Shown here piece by piece: positions 25,025 to 34,059 of a stretch of DNA of 64,000 nt (its first letter is position 1; every line of letters begins with the position of its first letter). The notes under the pieces were generated by a model. The model saw only the letters and a program-made list of their open reading frames with translations. It was not told where the DNA came from and ran no database searches. A program made the position numbers and the translations under genes. The DNA is from Delftia sp. PS-11 (GTDB lineage Bacteria; Pseudomonadota; Gammaproteobacteria; Burkholderiales; Burkholderiaceae_C): NCBI RefSeq assembly GCF_029870285.1, contig NZ_JACSYA010000029.1:6441-70440 (forward strand), read 5' to 3'.

Positions 25025-25423
25025 ATGAAATCCTCCATCCGCATCGTTGACGTTGACCGCCTGGACACCTGGAGCAAGTACAAGCCGGGGCTGTGCGACA
25101 GCTGCGCAGCCAATTGCTGCACCATGCCGCTGGAGGTGCAGCTGCCCGACCTGGTGCGGCTGGGGCTGGTAGATCCGTTCGAGGTGGACAACGTGGAGCC
25201 CCGGCTCATTGCCCGGCGACTGATGAAGATGCGGCTCATCGACCACTACAACCCCAAGCACAACCTCTTCACCATGGCGCGGCGCGCGGGCGGGGACTGC
25301 CATTTCCTGGATGCGCAGACGCGCCGTTGCACGGTCTATGAGCAGCGGCCCGAGACCTGCCGGCTGCACCCCAAGAAAGGCCCCAGGCCCGGCTACTGCG
25401 CCTACGGGCACAAGGGGCGCTGA
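25025..25423 (+). CDS. YkgJ-type cysteine-cluster protein
   Basis: 132 residues of the YkgJ/CxxCxxCC family (putative Zn or Fe chelating). Cysteines are CDSCAANCC near the N-terminus (residues about 24-32), then CHFLDAQTRRCTVYEQRPETC and CAYGHK in the second half, the typical eight-Cys arrangement. ATG 25025 is chosen because family alignment begins at MKSSIRIVDVD; ATG 25001 is possible, and neither has a strong ribosome site. It is transcribed divergently from iorA and converges with the sensor kinase. The function of the family is not established. Confidence 0.8.
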   Translation: MKSSIRIVDVDRLDTWSKYKPGLCDSCAANCCTMPLEVQLPDLVRLGLVDPFEVDNVEPRLIARRLMKMRLIDHYNPKHNLFTMARRAGGDCHFLDAQTRRCTVYEQRPETCRLHPKKGPRPGYCAYGHKGR

Positions 25424-25451
25424 GGGGCCCCTGTGGCACCCTCTGGCCGCT

Positions 25452-26852
25452 TCACGCAGCGGGCAGGCAGGGCAGCCAGATGCGGGCCAGCAGGCCCGGG
25501 CGGGTGTTCTCGAAACTGAGCCGGCCGCCGTGCAGCTGCACGATGGCCAGCACGCTGGCCAGGCCCAGGCCGTAGCCCTGGCGCTGCGATTCGGCGCGGT
25601 AAAAGCGCGTGCACATCTTCTCGCGGGTCTGCTCGTCCACGCCGGGGCCCTGGTCCTGGACGATGATTTCCACGCCCCAGGCGCCGCCATCGATGCCATG
25701 CTCATGGGCCACTCCCGCGCGCAGCAGCATGTCGGCGCCATGGACGCTGCCGGGCAAGCAGCCGTACTTGATGGCGTTGTCCACCAGATTGGCCACGGCA
25801 CTGGCCAGCAGATCGCCATCGCCCAGTGCCATGGGCGCGCCCTCGACATCCAGGCGCAGCACGCCGCCCGCATCCTCGACCAGGGGCTCGTAGAACTCGA
25901 CCACATCGACCAGCAGCGCCCGCAGGTCCACGGATGCAAAGTTCTTGCGGCTGGCACCGCTTTCCACTTCGGCAATCTGCAGCAGCTTGTCAAAGACCAC
26001 GCCCAGCTCGGCCACTTCCTCGGCCACCAGCGCCAGCGTCTCGTTCTTTTCCTCGGCCGATGCCTGCTGGGCATTGCGCAGGCGCAGCAGGATGCGTGTC
26101 AGCGGCGTGCGCAGGTTGTGGGCGATGGTGTTGGAGACATGGCGTATGCCATCCATCAGCAGCTCCAGCCGGTCGAGCATGGCATTGATATCGCGGTTGA
26201 GCAGGGTGAATTCATCGTCCCTGCGCGTGACCGGAATGCGCTGGCGCAGATCGCCCGTGGCCACGCGCGCCATGGTGCTGCGGATATCGGCGGCACGCTC
26301 CTCCACCACGCGGCGAAAGGCTGCCGCGCCCAGCACCGCCATGCCCAGGGCCACCAGCCCGGCGATCAGGCTGGCGCGGCCAAAGAGATCCTCCACATCG
26401 CTTTGCGCCTGCATGTCGCTGCCCACGGCCAGCAGCTTGCCATCGGGCAGCCGGGCCACGGCCACGCGCCCCGCGATCAGCCGGCCATTGCGCCGCACCT
26501 TGAGGTCGCGCACCCCCAGGTCCGTGAGTCGGCGCGCGGGCACCACCTCGGCGTTGCCGATGATGGGAACGCCCGAGGCATGGGTGAGGATGAGGATTTC
26601 GGTATCGGTATTGACGCCATCGATCAGGGTCTGCTGGATCTCGGCTTCCAGCGCGGCATCGCCGTAGAGTTCGCTGTGCTCGACCAGGCGGCGCAGGTGG
26701 TTCTCGGCCTGGCGGTCCATGCGTGCGCGCAGCACGCCCACAGTCTGCACATAGAACACCGACAGCACGATGGACATGGTCAGCACCAGCAACACGCCAT
26801 AGGTCAGCGCCAGCCGGAAGGCCGTGGAACTCCAGGGTTTGGCCAGCGGCAT
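25452..26852 (-). CDS. Sensor histidine kinase (metal-efflux-linked)
   Basis: 466 residues: membrane helix about 13-35, periplasmic sensor about 36-155, second helix about 160-180, HAMP, HisKA with phosphoacceptor His245 (AHNLRTPLTR, where Asn replaces the common Asp or Glu), and HATPase_c with NLVDNAIKYG, DQGPGVDEQ and GYGLGLASV. The ATG overlaps the response-regulator stop (TGATG), so the two are translationally coupled. The pair lies downstream of and on the same strand as the CzcCBA-type efflux genes, so it probably senses periplasmic metal and controls the pump. The metal is not evident from the sensor sequence. Confidence 0.9.
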   Translation of the reverse strand: MPLAKPWSSTAFRLALTYGVLLVLTMSIVLSVFYVQTVGVLRARMDRQAENHLRRLVEHSELYGDAALEAEIQQTLIDGVNTDTEILILTHASGVPIIGNAEVVPARRLTDLGVRDLKVRRNGRLIAGRVAVARLPDGKLLAVGSDMQAQSDVEDLFGRASLIAGLVALGMAVLGAAAFRRVVEERAADIRSTMARVATGDLRQRIPVTRRDDEFTLLNRDINAMLDRLELLMDGIRHVSNTIAHNLRTPLTRILLRLRNAQQASAEEKNETLALVAEEVAELGVVFDKLLQIAEVESGASRKNFASVDLRALLVDVVEFYEPLVEDAGGVLRLDVEGAPMALGDGDLLASAVANLVDNAIKYGCLPGSVHGADMLLRAGVAHEHGIDGGAWGVEIIVQDQGPGVDEQTREKMCTRFYRAESQRQGYGLGLASVLAIVQLHGGRLSFENTRPGLLARIWLPCLPAA

Positions 26853-27556
26853 CAGGCCACCTGCGGCAGGTCCTGCGGACGGTCCGACAGGCTGTAGCCT
26901 ACGCCGCGCACGGTATGGATCAGCGCAGGCTCGAAGCCTTTGTCCACCTTGCCGCGCAGGCGGCTGATGTGCACATCGATGACGTTGGTCTGGGGGTCGA
27001 AGCGGTAGTCCCACACGGATTCGAGCAGCATGGTGCGCGTGACGATCTGGTGGGCATGCTGCATCAGAAAGGCCAGCAGGCGGAACTCGCGCGGCTGCAG
27101 CGCCAGCGGCTGGCCCGCGCGCTCGGCGCTGCGCGACAGCAGGTTCAGGCGCAGGTCGGCCAGGCGCATCTCGCGCGCGGGCGCGGGAATCTGGGCGCGG
27201 CGCACCAGGGCTTCGAGCCGTGCCGACAGCTCGGAGAAGGCAAAGGGCTTGGTCAGGTAGTCGTCGCAGCCGGCCTTGAGGCCGCGCACGCGCTCGTCGG
27301 TGGCCGACAGGGCGCTGAGCACCAGCACCGGCGTCTGCTTGCCCATGGCGCGCAGCGTCTGCAGAATCTGCAGGCCGTCGAAGCCGTTGGGCAGCATGCG
27401 ATCCAGGATGATCACATCCCAGCTCTCGCCCACGGCCATCGCGATGCCCTGCACGCCATCGCTGCACACCGCCACCTGCGCGCCCTGCTGGCGCAGGCCT
27501 TCGGCGATGTAGCGCGCGTTGAGCGCGTCGTCTTCGATGATGAGATAGCGGTACAT
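26852..27556 (-). CDS. OmpR-family response regulator (metal-efflux-linked)
   Basis: 234 residues. The receiver domain begins MYRYLIIEDDALNAR, with phosphoacceptor Asp52 (ILDRMLPNG) and Lys in YLTKPF. The C-terminal winged helix has DVHISRLRGKVDKG and HTVRGVGYSL. ATG 27556 is chosen because the receiver fold starts there, although no good ribosome site is seen and longer forms to 27649 are open. It overlaps the kinase gene. It probably activates the efflux operon encoded upstream on the same strand, perhaps from the TTAC-N6-GTAA element at 33448. Confidence 0.9.
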   Translation of the reverse strand: MYRYLIIEDDALNARYIAEGLRQQGAQVAVCSDGVQGIAMAVGESWDVIILDRMLPNGFDGLQILQTLRAMGKQTPVLVLSALSATDERVRGLKAGCDDYLTKPFAFSELSARLEALVRRAQIPAPAREMRLADLRLNLLSRSAERAGQPLALQPREFRLLAFLMQHAHQIVTRTMLLESVWDYRFDPQTNVIDVHISRLRGKVDKGFEPALIHTVRGVGYSLSDRPQDLPQVA

Positions 27557-27708
27557 GCGGGCGACAGGGTCTGTCTCGAAACTCAGACAGACACTATACG
27601 GCTCGCCAGGTTTCGCCGCCGGGGGAGGGGATGCCGACATGTCTAACACCTCTGTCCAATGCCAATGACCTGCAAGCCATGCCGCCGGCGCGCCTGGCGC
27701 AACAGGGT

Positions 27709-27726
27709 GGCGGGCAGCAGCCCGCC
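27709..27726 (-). terminator. Hairpin between the efflux operon and the two-component genes
   Basis: GGCGGGC, four-base loop, GCCCGCC: a perfect 7-bp GC stem just past the end of the outer-membrane factor gene. No T-run follows, so it may attenuate rather than stop transcription into the response regulator gene. Confidence 0.35.
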
Positions 27727-27746
27727 CGGCACCGCAGCGAGGCGGC

Positions 27747-29084
27747 TCAGGGGGTCACCCATGCCGTTCCGCTGGCCACGCGCACCTGCCACTCGGCCAG
27801 CAGCATCTCCTTGACCAGGTCCAGGTGCTCCAGGCGGTGCTCGTTGATGGAGCCCAGCGAATCGATCAGCTCCAGGATGGAGCCCTGGCCCAGCTTGTAG
27901 GCATCCTGGGCCATCTGGTGCAGCGGCGCGATCTGGGCCAGGCCCTGCTTTTCGTAGGCACGCACGGCATCACGGCGCAGCTTGAGCTGCTTGAGAGCGC
28001 GCTGCAGTTCCGTGCGGGCCTCGATCAGGGCGGCGTCGTAGCGCAGCTGGGCCTGTTCGGCCTCGACCTGCGCCCGCGCGATCTGGCCTTCGCGGCGGTC
28101 GAACAGCGGCAGCTCCATCGAGACGCCAATCTGGTTGTAGTTGCCGTCGAGCCGGTTGCGCACACGCGCCACGCTGACGCTGGGCGTGGGCAAGGCCTCG
28201 CGGCGCTCCAGTTCGATCTTGTGGCGCAGCTGGTCCAGCTCGGCCTGCGCAGCGACCAGGGCCGGCAGGCGCTGGCGAGCCTCTTCCCACAGCGCCTGCT
28301 CGCTGGGCAGCTGCGAGACAGGAACCGCCTGCAGGCTGCCTGCGGCACGCGGCTCCCAATGGGGCAGCGCAGCCAGCATGGCGGCGTGCGATGCCGCATC
28401 CAGCCAATCGGACTGGGCCTGGTTGACCTGCATGGCCATCTGGGCCTGCTGCAGATTCAGGCGCGCGCCGTCATAGCGGCTGCGCGCGCCCGCCTCGATC
28501 TGGCCGAGCACGATGCGCCCGGCGTTGTTCAGAGCCTCCTGCGCCTCCTTCCACACGGCCAGGCGCTGCTGTGCCATCAGCAAGTCGATGAAGGCCTGCG
28601 CCGCATCGCCCAGCGTGGCGACCACCGCCACATCGACGTTGGCGCGGGCCGTGGCCTCGCCCTTGCGCGCGTTTTCCATGCGCAGGCGCCGCTGCCCGAA
28701 GATGGGCAGGGGCTGCTCGATGCCCCACAGCTTCTCGCCGGGCTTGCTGCCGTACGAGGCCGTGGGGTTGGGGAAGGCCGCCGCCGTGCGGCTGTCGGCC
28801 TGGGCCGCGCTGATCTGCAGCCGGTCGGCGGCCAACCTCGGCTGGTTGCGCACCACCAGCTGCAGGTACTCCTGCAGGCCCACAGGCGCCTGGGGCGCAG
28901 CCGCCGGCGCGGCCTCGGAAGCGGGGGCCGCCGCCGTCATGGCGGGCGCTGCCTGCTGCGCCAGCGCGGAACCTGCCGCGCAACACAGCGCCACCGCCAT
29001 CGCCAAGGCGCGATAAGGTGCGCGGTCCGAAAAACCGGCACGGCCCAAGTCAAGGCCGCTCAGGGGGTGCTTACTCTTTTTCAT
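27747..29084 (-). CDS. Outer-membrane efflux protein, TolC/CzcC family
   Basis: 445 residues with a signal peptide (hydrophobic core ALAMAVALCCAAGSALA about 27-43), an Ala/Pro-rich spacer, then two OEP repeats with long helices (ADRLQISAAQADSRTAAAFP; TELQRALKQLKLRRDAVRAY). It forms the outer-membrane channel of the RND pump encoded upstream. Its ATG lies 14 bases inside the end of the RND gene, so expression is coupled. Divergence in the outer-membrane factor is usual for metal pumps. No lipobox is seen, in keeping with CzcC-like members. Confidence 0.9.
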   Translation of the reverse strand: MKKSKHPLSGLDLGRAGFSDRAPYRALAMAVALCCAAGSALAQQAAPAMTAAAPASEAAPAAAPQAPVGLQEYLQLVVRNQPRLAADRLQISAAQADSRTAAAFPNPTASYGSKPGEKLWGIEQPLPIFGQRRLRMENARKGEATARANVDVAVVATLGDAAQAFIDLLMAQQRLAVWKEAQEALNNAGRIVLGQIEAGARSRYDGARLNLQQAQMAMQVNQAQSDWLDAASHAAMLAALPHWEPRAAGSLQAVPVSQLPSEQALWEEARQRLPALVAAQAELDQLRHKIELERREALPTPSVSVARVRNRLDGNYNQIGVSMELPLFDRREGQIARAQVEAEQAQLRYDAALIEARTELQRALKQLKLRRDAVRAYEKQGLAQIAPLHQMAQDAYKLGQGSILELIDSLGSINEHRLEHLDLVKEMLLAEWQVRVASGTAWVTP

Positions 29085-32000
29085 CCAACTCTTCCTGAGT
29101 CAACATGTTCTTGGGGCCCAGCAGGGCATAGAGCACCGGCAGCAGCACCAGGGCCACCAGCGGCAGCACCACCATGCCGCCCACGATCACGGAGGCGAAG
29201 GGCTTTTGCGTCTCGCTGCCCACGCCCGTGGACAGCGCCATGGGCAGCAGGCCCAGCAGCGCCAGCAGCGCCACCAGCAAAATGGAGCGCATGCGCTCGG
29301 CGGCGCCTTCGACCAGGGCCTGCATCATGGGCATGCCCTGGCGGCGCAGTTCCTCGACGGCCGAGATCACCAGCAGGCCAGCCAGCGCCACCTGGCCCAG
29401 CAGCGCGATGAAGCCGATGGCCGCACTGATGGACAGCTCGATGCCGGCGATGTGCAGGGCCGCGATGCCGCCCACCATGGCAAAGGGCGCGCACAGCAGG
29501 ATGATGCCGGCGCTGCGCGCCTGGCCCAGCGCACCAAACAGCAGCGCGTAGACGATGAGCAGCGACAGCGGCACCACCACCTTCAGGCGCGCGGCGGCGC
29601 GCTGCTGGTTTTCCCACTCGCCGCCCCAGACGGCCTGGTAGCCCTCGGGCAGCTTGACGTTCTTCTTGAACGTGGCCAGCGTGTCCTTGACCACGGAGCC
29701 GATGTCGCGGCCTTCCACGTTGAACTTGAGCGCCATGTAGCGCGCATTGCCTTCGCGGAAGATGGAGGAGTTGCCGATCTTGATCGACACCAGGCCCACC
29801 GAATGCAGCGGCACCGAGCCGCCATTGGGCAGCGGAATGGCGATGTTGCGGATGCGCTCCTCGTCCATGCGGTCAACATAGGGCAGGCGCACACGCACGG
29901 GCACAGGGAATTCGCCCTCCCACAGCGTGGTCGAGATGTTGCCGGCCAGCGCGGCCTCCAGCGTCTTTTGCGCGGTCTCCATGGCAATGCCCTGGCGCGC
30001 CAGCGCCTGGCGGTCGAACTCCACATGGATCTGGGGCGCAGGGGCATCGCGGTACAGGCCCAGGTCCACCACGCCGTCGATATCCTTGACCAGACCCAGG
30101 GTCTGCTGCAGGATGGCGCGCAGCTGCGGGATTTCAGGGCCGAACACCTTGAGCACCACCTGGCCGCGCGCGCCCGAGGTCGATTCCTCGACGCTGTCGC
30201 GGATGGGCTGGGCAAAGTTGAAGGCCACGCCGGGAATTTCGCTGAGCGTGGCGCGCATCTGCTCGATGAGCTGCGGCTTGGTCAGGCCCTTGCGCCATTC
30301 GCCATGGCCCTTGAGCCGCACCAGCACCTTGGCCAGGTTCAGCGTCTCGTTGTCGGTGCCCGACTCGGGCCGGCCCTGCTCGGAGGTCACGGTGATGACC
30401 TCGGGGAAGGCCTTCAGGCGCAGGCGCACATCGCGCAGCACTTCCTGGCCCTTTTGCAGCGAGATGGAAGCCGGCATCTGCACCAGCACATAGGCATCGC
30501 CTTCGTCCAGCTCGGGCAGGAACTCCGTGCCCAGCCAGACGGCCGACACGCCGGCAGCGGCCAGAATGGCCAGCGAGCCCGCAACGACCACGAAGCGGCG
30601 GCGCCCGGCGGCCAGCACGCGCTCGATCCAGTGCTGGTAGCCATGGTGCATGCGGTCGAAGATCTTGGGCTCCTCGACCATCACATGCTTGGGCTTGAGC
30701 AGCAGCGCGCACAGCGCGGGCACCAGGCCCATGGCAAAGACCAGGGCGCCCAGCAGCGCGAAGCTGTAGGTCATGGCCAGGGGGCGGAAGATGCGGCCCT
30801 CGATGCTTTGCAGCGAGAACACCGGGATCAGCGCCGCGATCACGATGGCCATGGCGAACAGCGTGGGCTTGGCCACGGCCACAGCCGAGTCGATGATGAT
30901 GTGGCGCATGTCGGCCTGCGTCTGCGGCTTGCGCAGGCGGGCATTGCGGATGATGTTCTCGGCCAGCACCACGGCGCCGTCCACCATGATGCCGAAGTCG
31001 ATGGCGCCCATGGAGATCAGGTTGGCCGGCATGCCCAGCAGGTACAGGCCGATGAAGGCCACCAGCAGCGACAGCGGAATCACCGTGGCCACGATCAGCG
31101 AGCCGCGCAGGCTGCGCAGGAACAGCCACAGCACGCCCACGATCAGCGCGGCGCCGAACAGCAGGTTGTGCTGCACGGTGCCCAGCGTATGGCCGACCAG
31201 ATCGGAGCGGTCATAGTTGGTTTCCATGCGCATGCCCTCGGGCAGGCCGCCGTCGTTGAGCGCGGCCACCTTGGCATGGATCTGGTCCAGCACGGCCGAG
31301 GGGTTTTCGCCGCGCTTGAGCAGCACGATGCCCTGGACCACATCGTTGGCGTCGTCCATGCCCACCGAGCCCTGGCGGGGCGTGTGCGACTGCACCACGC
31401 GCGCCACGTCCCCGATGGTCACGGGCGCGCCGCCACGCATGGCCACGACCACGCCCTGGATCTCCTGGGGCGTGCGCAGCAGGCCGATGCCACGGATGAT
31501 CAGCGACTGCTCGCCACGGCGCATCAGGCCACCGCCCACGTTGCGGTTGGACTTGGACAGGGCTTCGCTGACATCTTCCAGCGACAGGCCCAGCGCATAG
31601 AGCTTTTCGGGATCGACCTCGACGTGGTATTCCTTGACGAAGCCGCCGATGCTGACCACGTCGGCCACGCCCTGCACCTGCTTGAGCACGCGCACCACGC
31701 GCCACTCCTGCTCGGTGCGCAGTTGCGCCAGCGTATGGCGGTCGCTCTTGAGGCGGTAGTAGAAGATCTTGCCCAGCGGCGTGTAGTCGGGCGCCATCTC
31801 GGGCGTGACGCCGTCGGGCAGCTCGGCCTGGGGCAGGCGCTGCGACACCTCGGCACGCGCATTGAAGCTGACGGCCTTGTCATTGAAGACAAGGTTGATC
31901 ATGGCCAGCCCGAAGTAACTCTCCGAGCGCAGCGATACCAGGCCCGGCGTGCCGTTGAGCTCGCGCTCCAGCGGCTGGGTGATCTGGCGTTCGACCTCCT

Positions 32001-32175
32001 CGGGCGCCAGGCCCGGTGCCTGGGCGATCACGCCCACCTGCACATTGGTCACATCGGGATACGCCTCGATGGCCGTGTTCAGGTACGAATACACGCCGTA
32101 GATGGCGATGATGAGGGTGGCACACAGGGCGACAAGCCGCCGGTGCACCACGAAGGCAATCAGGGAATGCAGCAT
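29071..32175 (-). CDS. Heavy-metal efflux RND pump, CzcA family
   Basis: 1034 residues, the length and order of HME-RND proteins: twelve membrane helices with two large periplasmic loops. In helix 4 the proton-relay signature DFGIMVDGAVVLAE has D393, D399 and E406, with the same 6/7 spacing as D402, D408 and E415 of CzcA. This puts it in the divalent-cation group (Co, Zn, Cd or Ni) rather than the Cu/Ag group. A homotrimer in the inner membrane takes metal from the periplasm with the proton gradient. Its partners are the adaptor at 32187 and the channel at 27747. Which metal is exported is not decided by sequence. Confidence 0.92.
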   Translation of the reverse strand: MLHSLIAFVVHRRLVALCATLIIAIYGVYSYLNTAIEAYPDVTNVQVGVIAQAPGLAPEEVERQITQPLERELNGTPGLVSLRSESYFGLAMINLVFNDKAVSFNARAEVSQRLPQAELPDGVTPEMAPDYTPLGKIFYYRLKSDRHTLAQLRTEQEWRVVRVLKQVQGVADVVSIGGFVKEYHVEVDPEKLYALGLSLEDVSEALSKSNRNVGGGLMRRGEQSLIIRGIGLLRTPQEIQGVVVAMRGGAPVTIGDVARVVQSHTPRQGSVGMDDANDVVQGIVLLKRGENPSAVLDQIHAKVAALNDGGLPEGMRMETNYDRSDLVGHTLGTVQHNLLFGAALIVGVLWLFLRSLRGSLIVATVIPLSLLVAFIGLYLLGMPANLISMGAIDFGIMVDGAVVLAENIIRNARLRKPQTQADMRHIIIDSAVAVAKPTLFAMAIVIAALIPVFSLQSIEGRIFRPLAMTYSFALLGALVFAMGLVPALCALLLKPKHVMVEEPKIFDRMHHGYQHWIERVLAAGRRRFVVVAGSLAILAAAGVSAVWLGTEFLPELDEGDAYVLVQMPASISLQKGQEVLRDVRLRLKAFPEVITVTSEQGRPESGTDNETLNLAKVLVRLKGHGEWRKGLTKPQLIEQMRATLSEIPGVAFNFAQPIRDSVEESTSGARGQVVLKVFGPEIPQLRAILQQTLGLVKDIDGVVDLGLYRDAPAPQIHVEFDRQALARQGIAMETAQKTLEAALAGNISTTLWEGEFPVPVRVRLPYVDRMDEERIRNIAIPLPNGGSVPLHSVGLVSIKIGNSSIFREGNARYMALKFNVEGRDIGSVVKDTLATFKKNVKLPEGYQAVWGGEWENQQRAAARLKVVVPLSLLIVYALLFGALGQARSAGIILLCAPFAMVGGIAALHIAGIELSISAAIGFIALLGQVALAGLLVISAVEELRRQGMPMMQALVEGAAERMRSILLVALLALLGLLPMALSTGVGSETQKPFASVIVGGMVVLPLVALVLLPVLYALLGPKNMLTQEELDEKE

Positions 32176-32186
32176 AGGGGGGAGTC

Positions 32187-33335
32187 TCAGAGCAGCTGGC
32201 TGGCAGCGCCGTCGAGCAGCAGCCCGCCGCGCACGACGATCTTCTCGCCGGACTTCAGGCCCGAGACCACGGGCACCATGCCGCGCGAGGGCTTGCCCAG
32301 GGTCACGGTACGGGCCTCGAACTGCAGCTCGCCCGTCTGCACGAAGACGATGCTGCGGCTTTCATCCTTGATCAGCACGGCAGTCACCGGAATCAGCATT
32401 TCATGGTCATTGGAAACCTCCAGGCCCACGCGCGCCTGCATGCCGGGGCGCAGCACCGGGTTCTGCGCATCGAGCTGCACGATGACGGCAGCGCGGCGCG
32501 ACTCCTTGTCCAGCGTGGCGCCCAGATGGCGCACCTTGCCGCTGAGCGGCTTGGGCAACTGGGGAATATCCACCTGCACGGCGCTGCCCAGATGGATGCC
32601 GGGCAGATCGCTCTCGAAGACCTCGGCCACCACATTCATGGCGGCAGGATCGCCCACCAGGAACAGCTCGCCACCGGCCTCGAACGAAGCGCCGACCACG
32701 GCCTTGCGTTCAGCCACCACACCGGCGCGCGGCGCGCGCAGCACGATGCGGTCGCCGCCGCCCTGTCCCAGCAGCGCCGCCGTGCCCTGGGCTCGCGACA
32801 GCTCCTGCGCGCTCTCGCGCAGCTTGGCCTGGGCCGAGCGCAGATCGACCTCCACGCCCACGCCCTTGTCCACCATGGTTTGCTGGCGGCGCACCTCCAC
32901 CGTGGCCACATCATGGGCGCTGCGCGCCGCCTCGACCTCGTAGCGCACGCGCAGTGCATCGGGACTGACCAGGGTGGCCAGCTCGTCGCCGGCCTTGACG
33001 ATATCGCCCACATGGGCGCGCACCGACAGCACGCGGGCAGCGACCGGCACGGTCACCGTGGCCACGCGGTCCTCGGCAAAGGCCACGCGCGCAGGCGCCC
33101 AGGCCATGGGCGTGCCCTGCGGATCGGCCACCGCGGCAATCTCCAGCATCTTGAGCGACTCAGGCTTGAGCTGCACCACGCCGCTGGCGCGCGCAGCCGG
33201 CTGGGTAGGTTCGGGCTGAGCCGGGGCCTTGGGCTCATCGCAGCCTGCCAGGGCGCAGGCCGCCGCAATCGCAACGCACAGGGACGCCGCCGGGAGTCGG
33301 GCTGCCGTCTGCAGGCCCGCGAATGTCTTGATCAT
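32187..33335 (-). CDS. Metal efflux periplasmic adaptor (membrane fusion), CzcB family
   Basis: 382 residues. The signal peptide ends in a lipobox (CALAGC, Cys about 32), so it is probably a lipoprotein anchored in the inner membrane. After a Pro-rich linker it shows the adaptor fold: a barrel-sandwich half (ARVLSVRAHVGDIVKAGDEL), a helical hairpin (about 140-200), the second lipoyl half (DRIVLRAPRAGVVAERKAVV), and a beta barrel with LRPGMQARVGLEV. No His-rich metal site is seen. It is the first gene of the efflux operon; ATG 33335 is 11 bases upstream of the RND gene region. Confidence 0.9.
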   Translation of the reverse strand: MIKTFAGLQTAARLPAASLCVAIAAACALAGCDEPKAPAQPEPTQPAARASGVVQLKPESLKMLEIAAVADPQGTPMAWAPARVAFAEDRVATVTVPVAARVLSVRAHVGDIVKAGDELATLVSPDALRVRYEVEAARSAHDVATVEVRRQQTMVDKGVGVEVDLRSAQAKLRESAQELSRAQGTAALLGQGGGDRIVLRAPRAGVVAERKAVVGASFEAGGELFLVGDPAAMNVVAEVFESDLPGIHLGSAVQVDIPQLPKPLSGKVRHLGATLDKESRRAAVIVQLDAQNPVLRPGMQARVGLEVSNDHEMLIPVTAVLIKDESRSIVFVQTGELQFEARTVTLGKPSRGMVPVVSGLKSGEKIVVRGGLLLDGAASQLL

Positions 33336-34059
33336 CTTGCCACCTTCAATCCAAGCCTGGAACAGCGGGGCCGCGGCAGGCCGCCCCTTCTGTCCGGAGA
33401 TGGGCCGATGCTAGGAAGCCGCACACCAGACGTGCGTGAAGCCTTCATTACAGTTTGGTAAGGCGCGCCTTGCAGACTGGCGCACCGCCCCCGGCCAGGG
33501 GGATGGCGGCATGCGCGGCACTGACCGGTGCGGCAAGGCCGGCGCCGCCTGTGGACAAGCCGATGGCCAGGCACTGCGGACGGGCCAGACATGCGCACAG
33601 GCCATGTTATCCACAGTGGTGACAACTTTTTGCGCCAGCACATCTGTCAGGCACCCCTATTTTTTTCAAAAACCCTTTTTAAATCAATCAGATAAAAACA
33701 TCCATCCATCTATTGTCAACATCATTTTCAACACCATTCCCACAAGCTGAAACCAGCAGAAATCACGCTCTGCGGTGTGCACAAGTCTGTGAACGGCGGC
33801 AAGCCTTGCGCCTGCCGCATACCACGGGACAATTCAGGAACAGCAGGTGGATAAATGGCCGGATACCCACCAGTCCATACATGCGATTGGCATACGCAGC
33901 GATGCACGTAGCAGCCTGCTTGTAGGCTGTACGGCATACATGGCAGGCGCTTTGTATGCTGTATTTCATAAGATTTCGCATCTTATTTAATACATATCAT
34001 TGTACGAATTTTTATAAAACCATGGACCATTCTGATCCCATGGATCAAAAACCGCTGAA
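33336..34059. other. Gene-free 0.7 kb between the efflux operon and dinG
   Basis: I see no credible gene. The left 130 bases should hold the efflux promoter. Two DnaA-box-like sequences occur: TTATCCACA at 33607-33615 and its near match on the other strand, TGTGGACAA at 33550-33558. From 33650 to 33740 and again from 33950 to 34020 the DNA is AT-rich, which is unusual for this genome and shared with the larger spacer right of dinG. Confidence 0.6.
33448..33461 (-). promoter_or_regulatory. Possible response-regulator site upstream of the efflux operon
   Basis: TTAC-N6-GTAA (TTACAGTTTGGTAA) lies about 113 bases upstream of the adaptor start. Inverted TTAC/GTAA half sites are typical of metal-responsive OmpR-type regulators such as CopR and CzcR. 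Only one site is seen, and its position is rather far upstream. Confidence 0.3.

Noticed and set aside
29206..32943. A 1245-codon open frame on the plus strand opposite the RND pump and adaptor genes
   Set aside because: It is antisense to genes with full motif evidence, is composed mostly of His/Gln/Arg/Ala from GC-rich codon bias, and has no recognisable domain.
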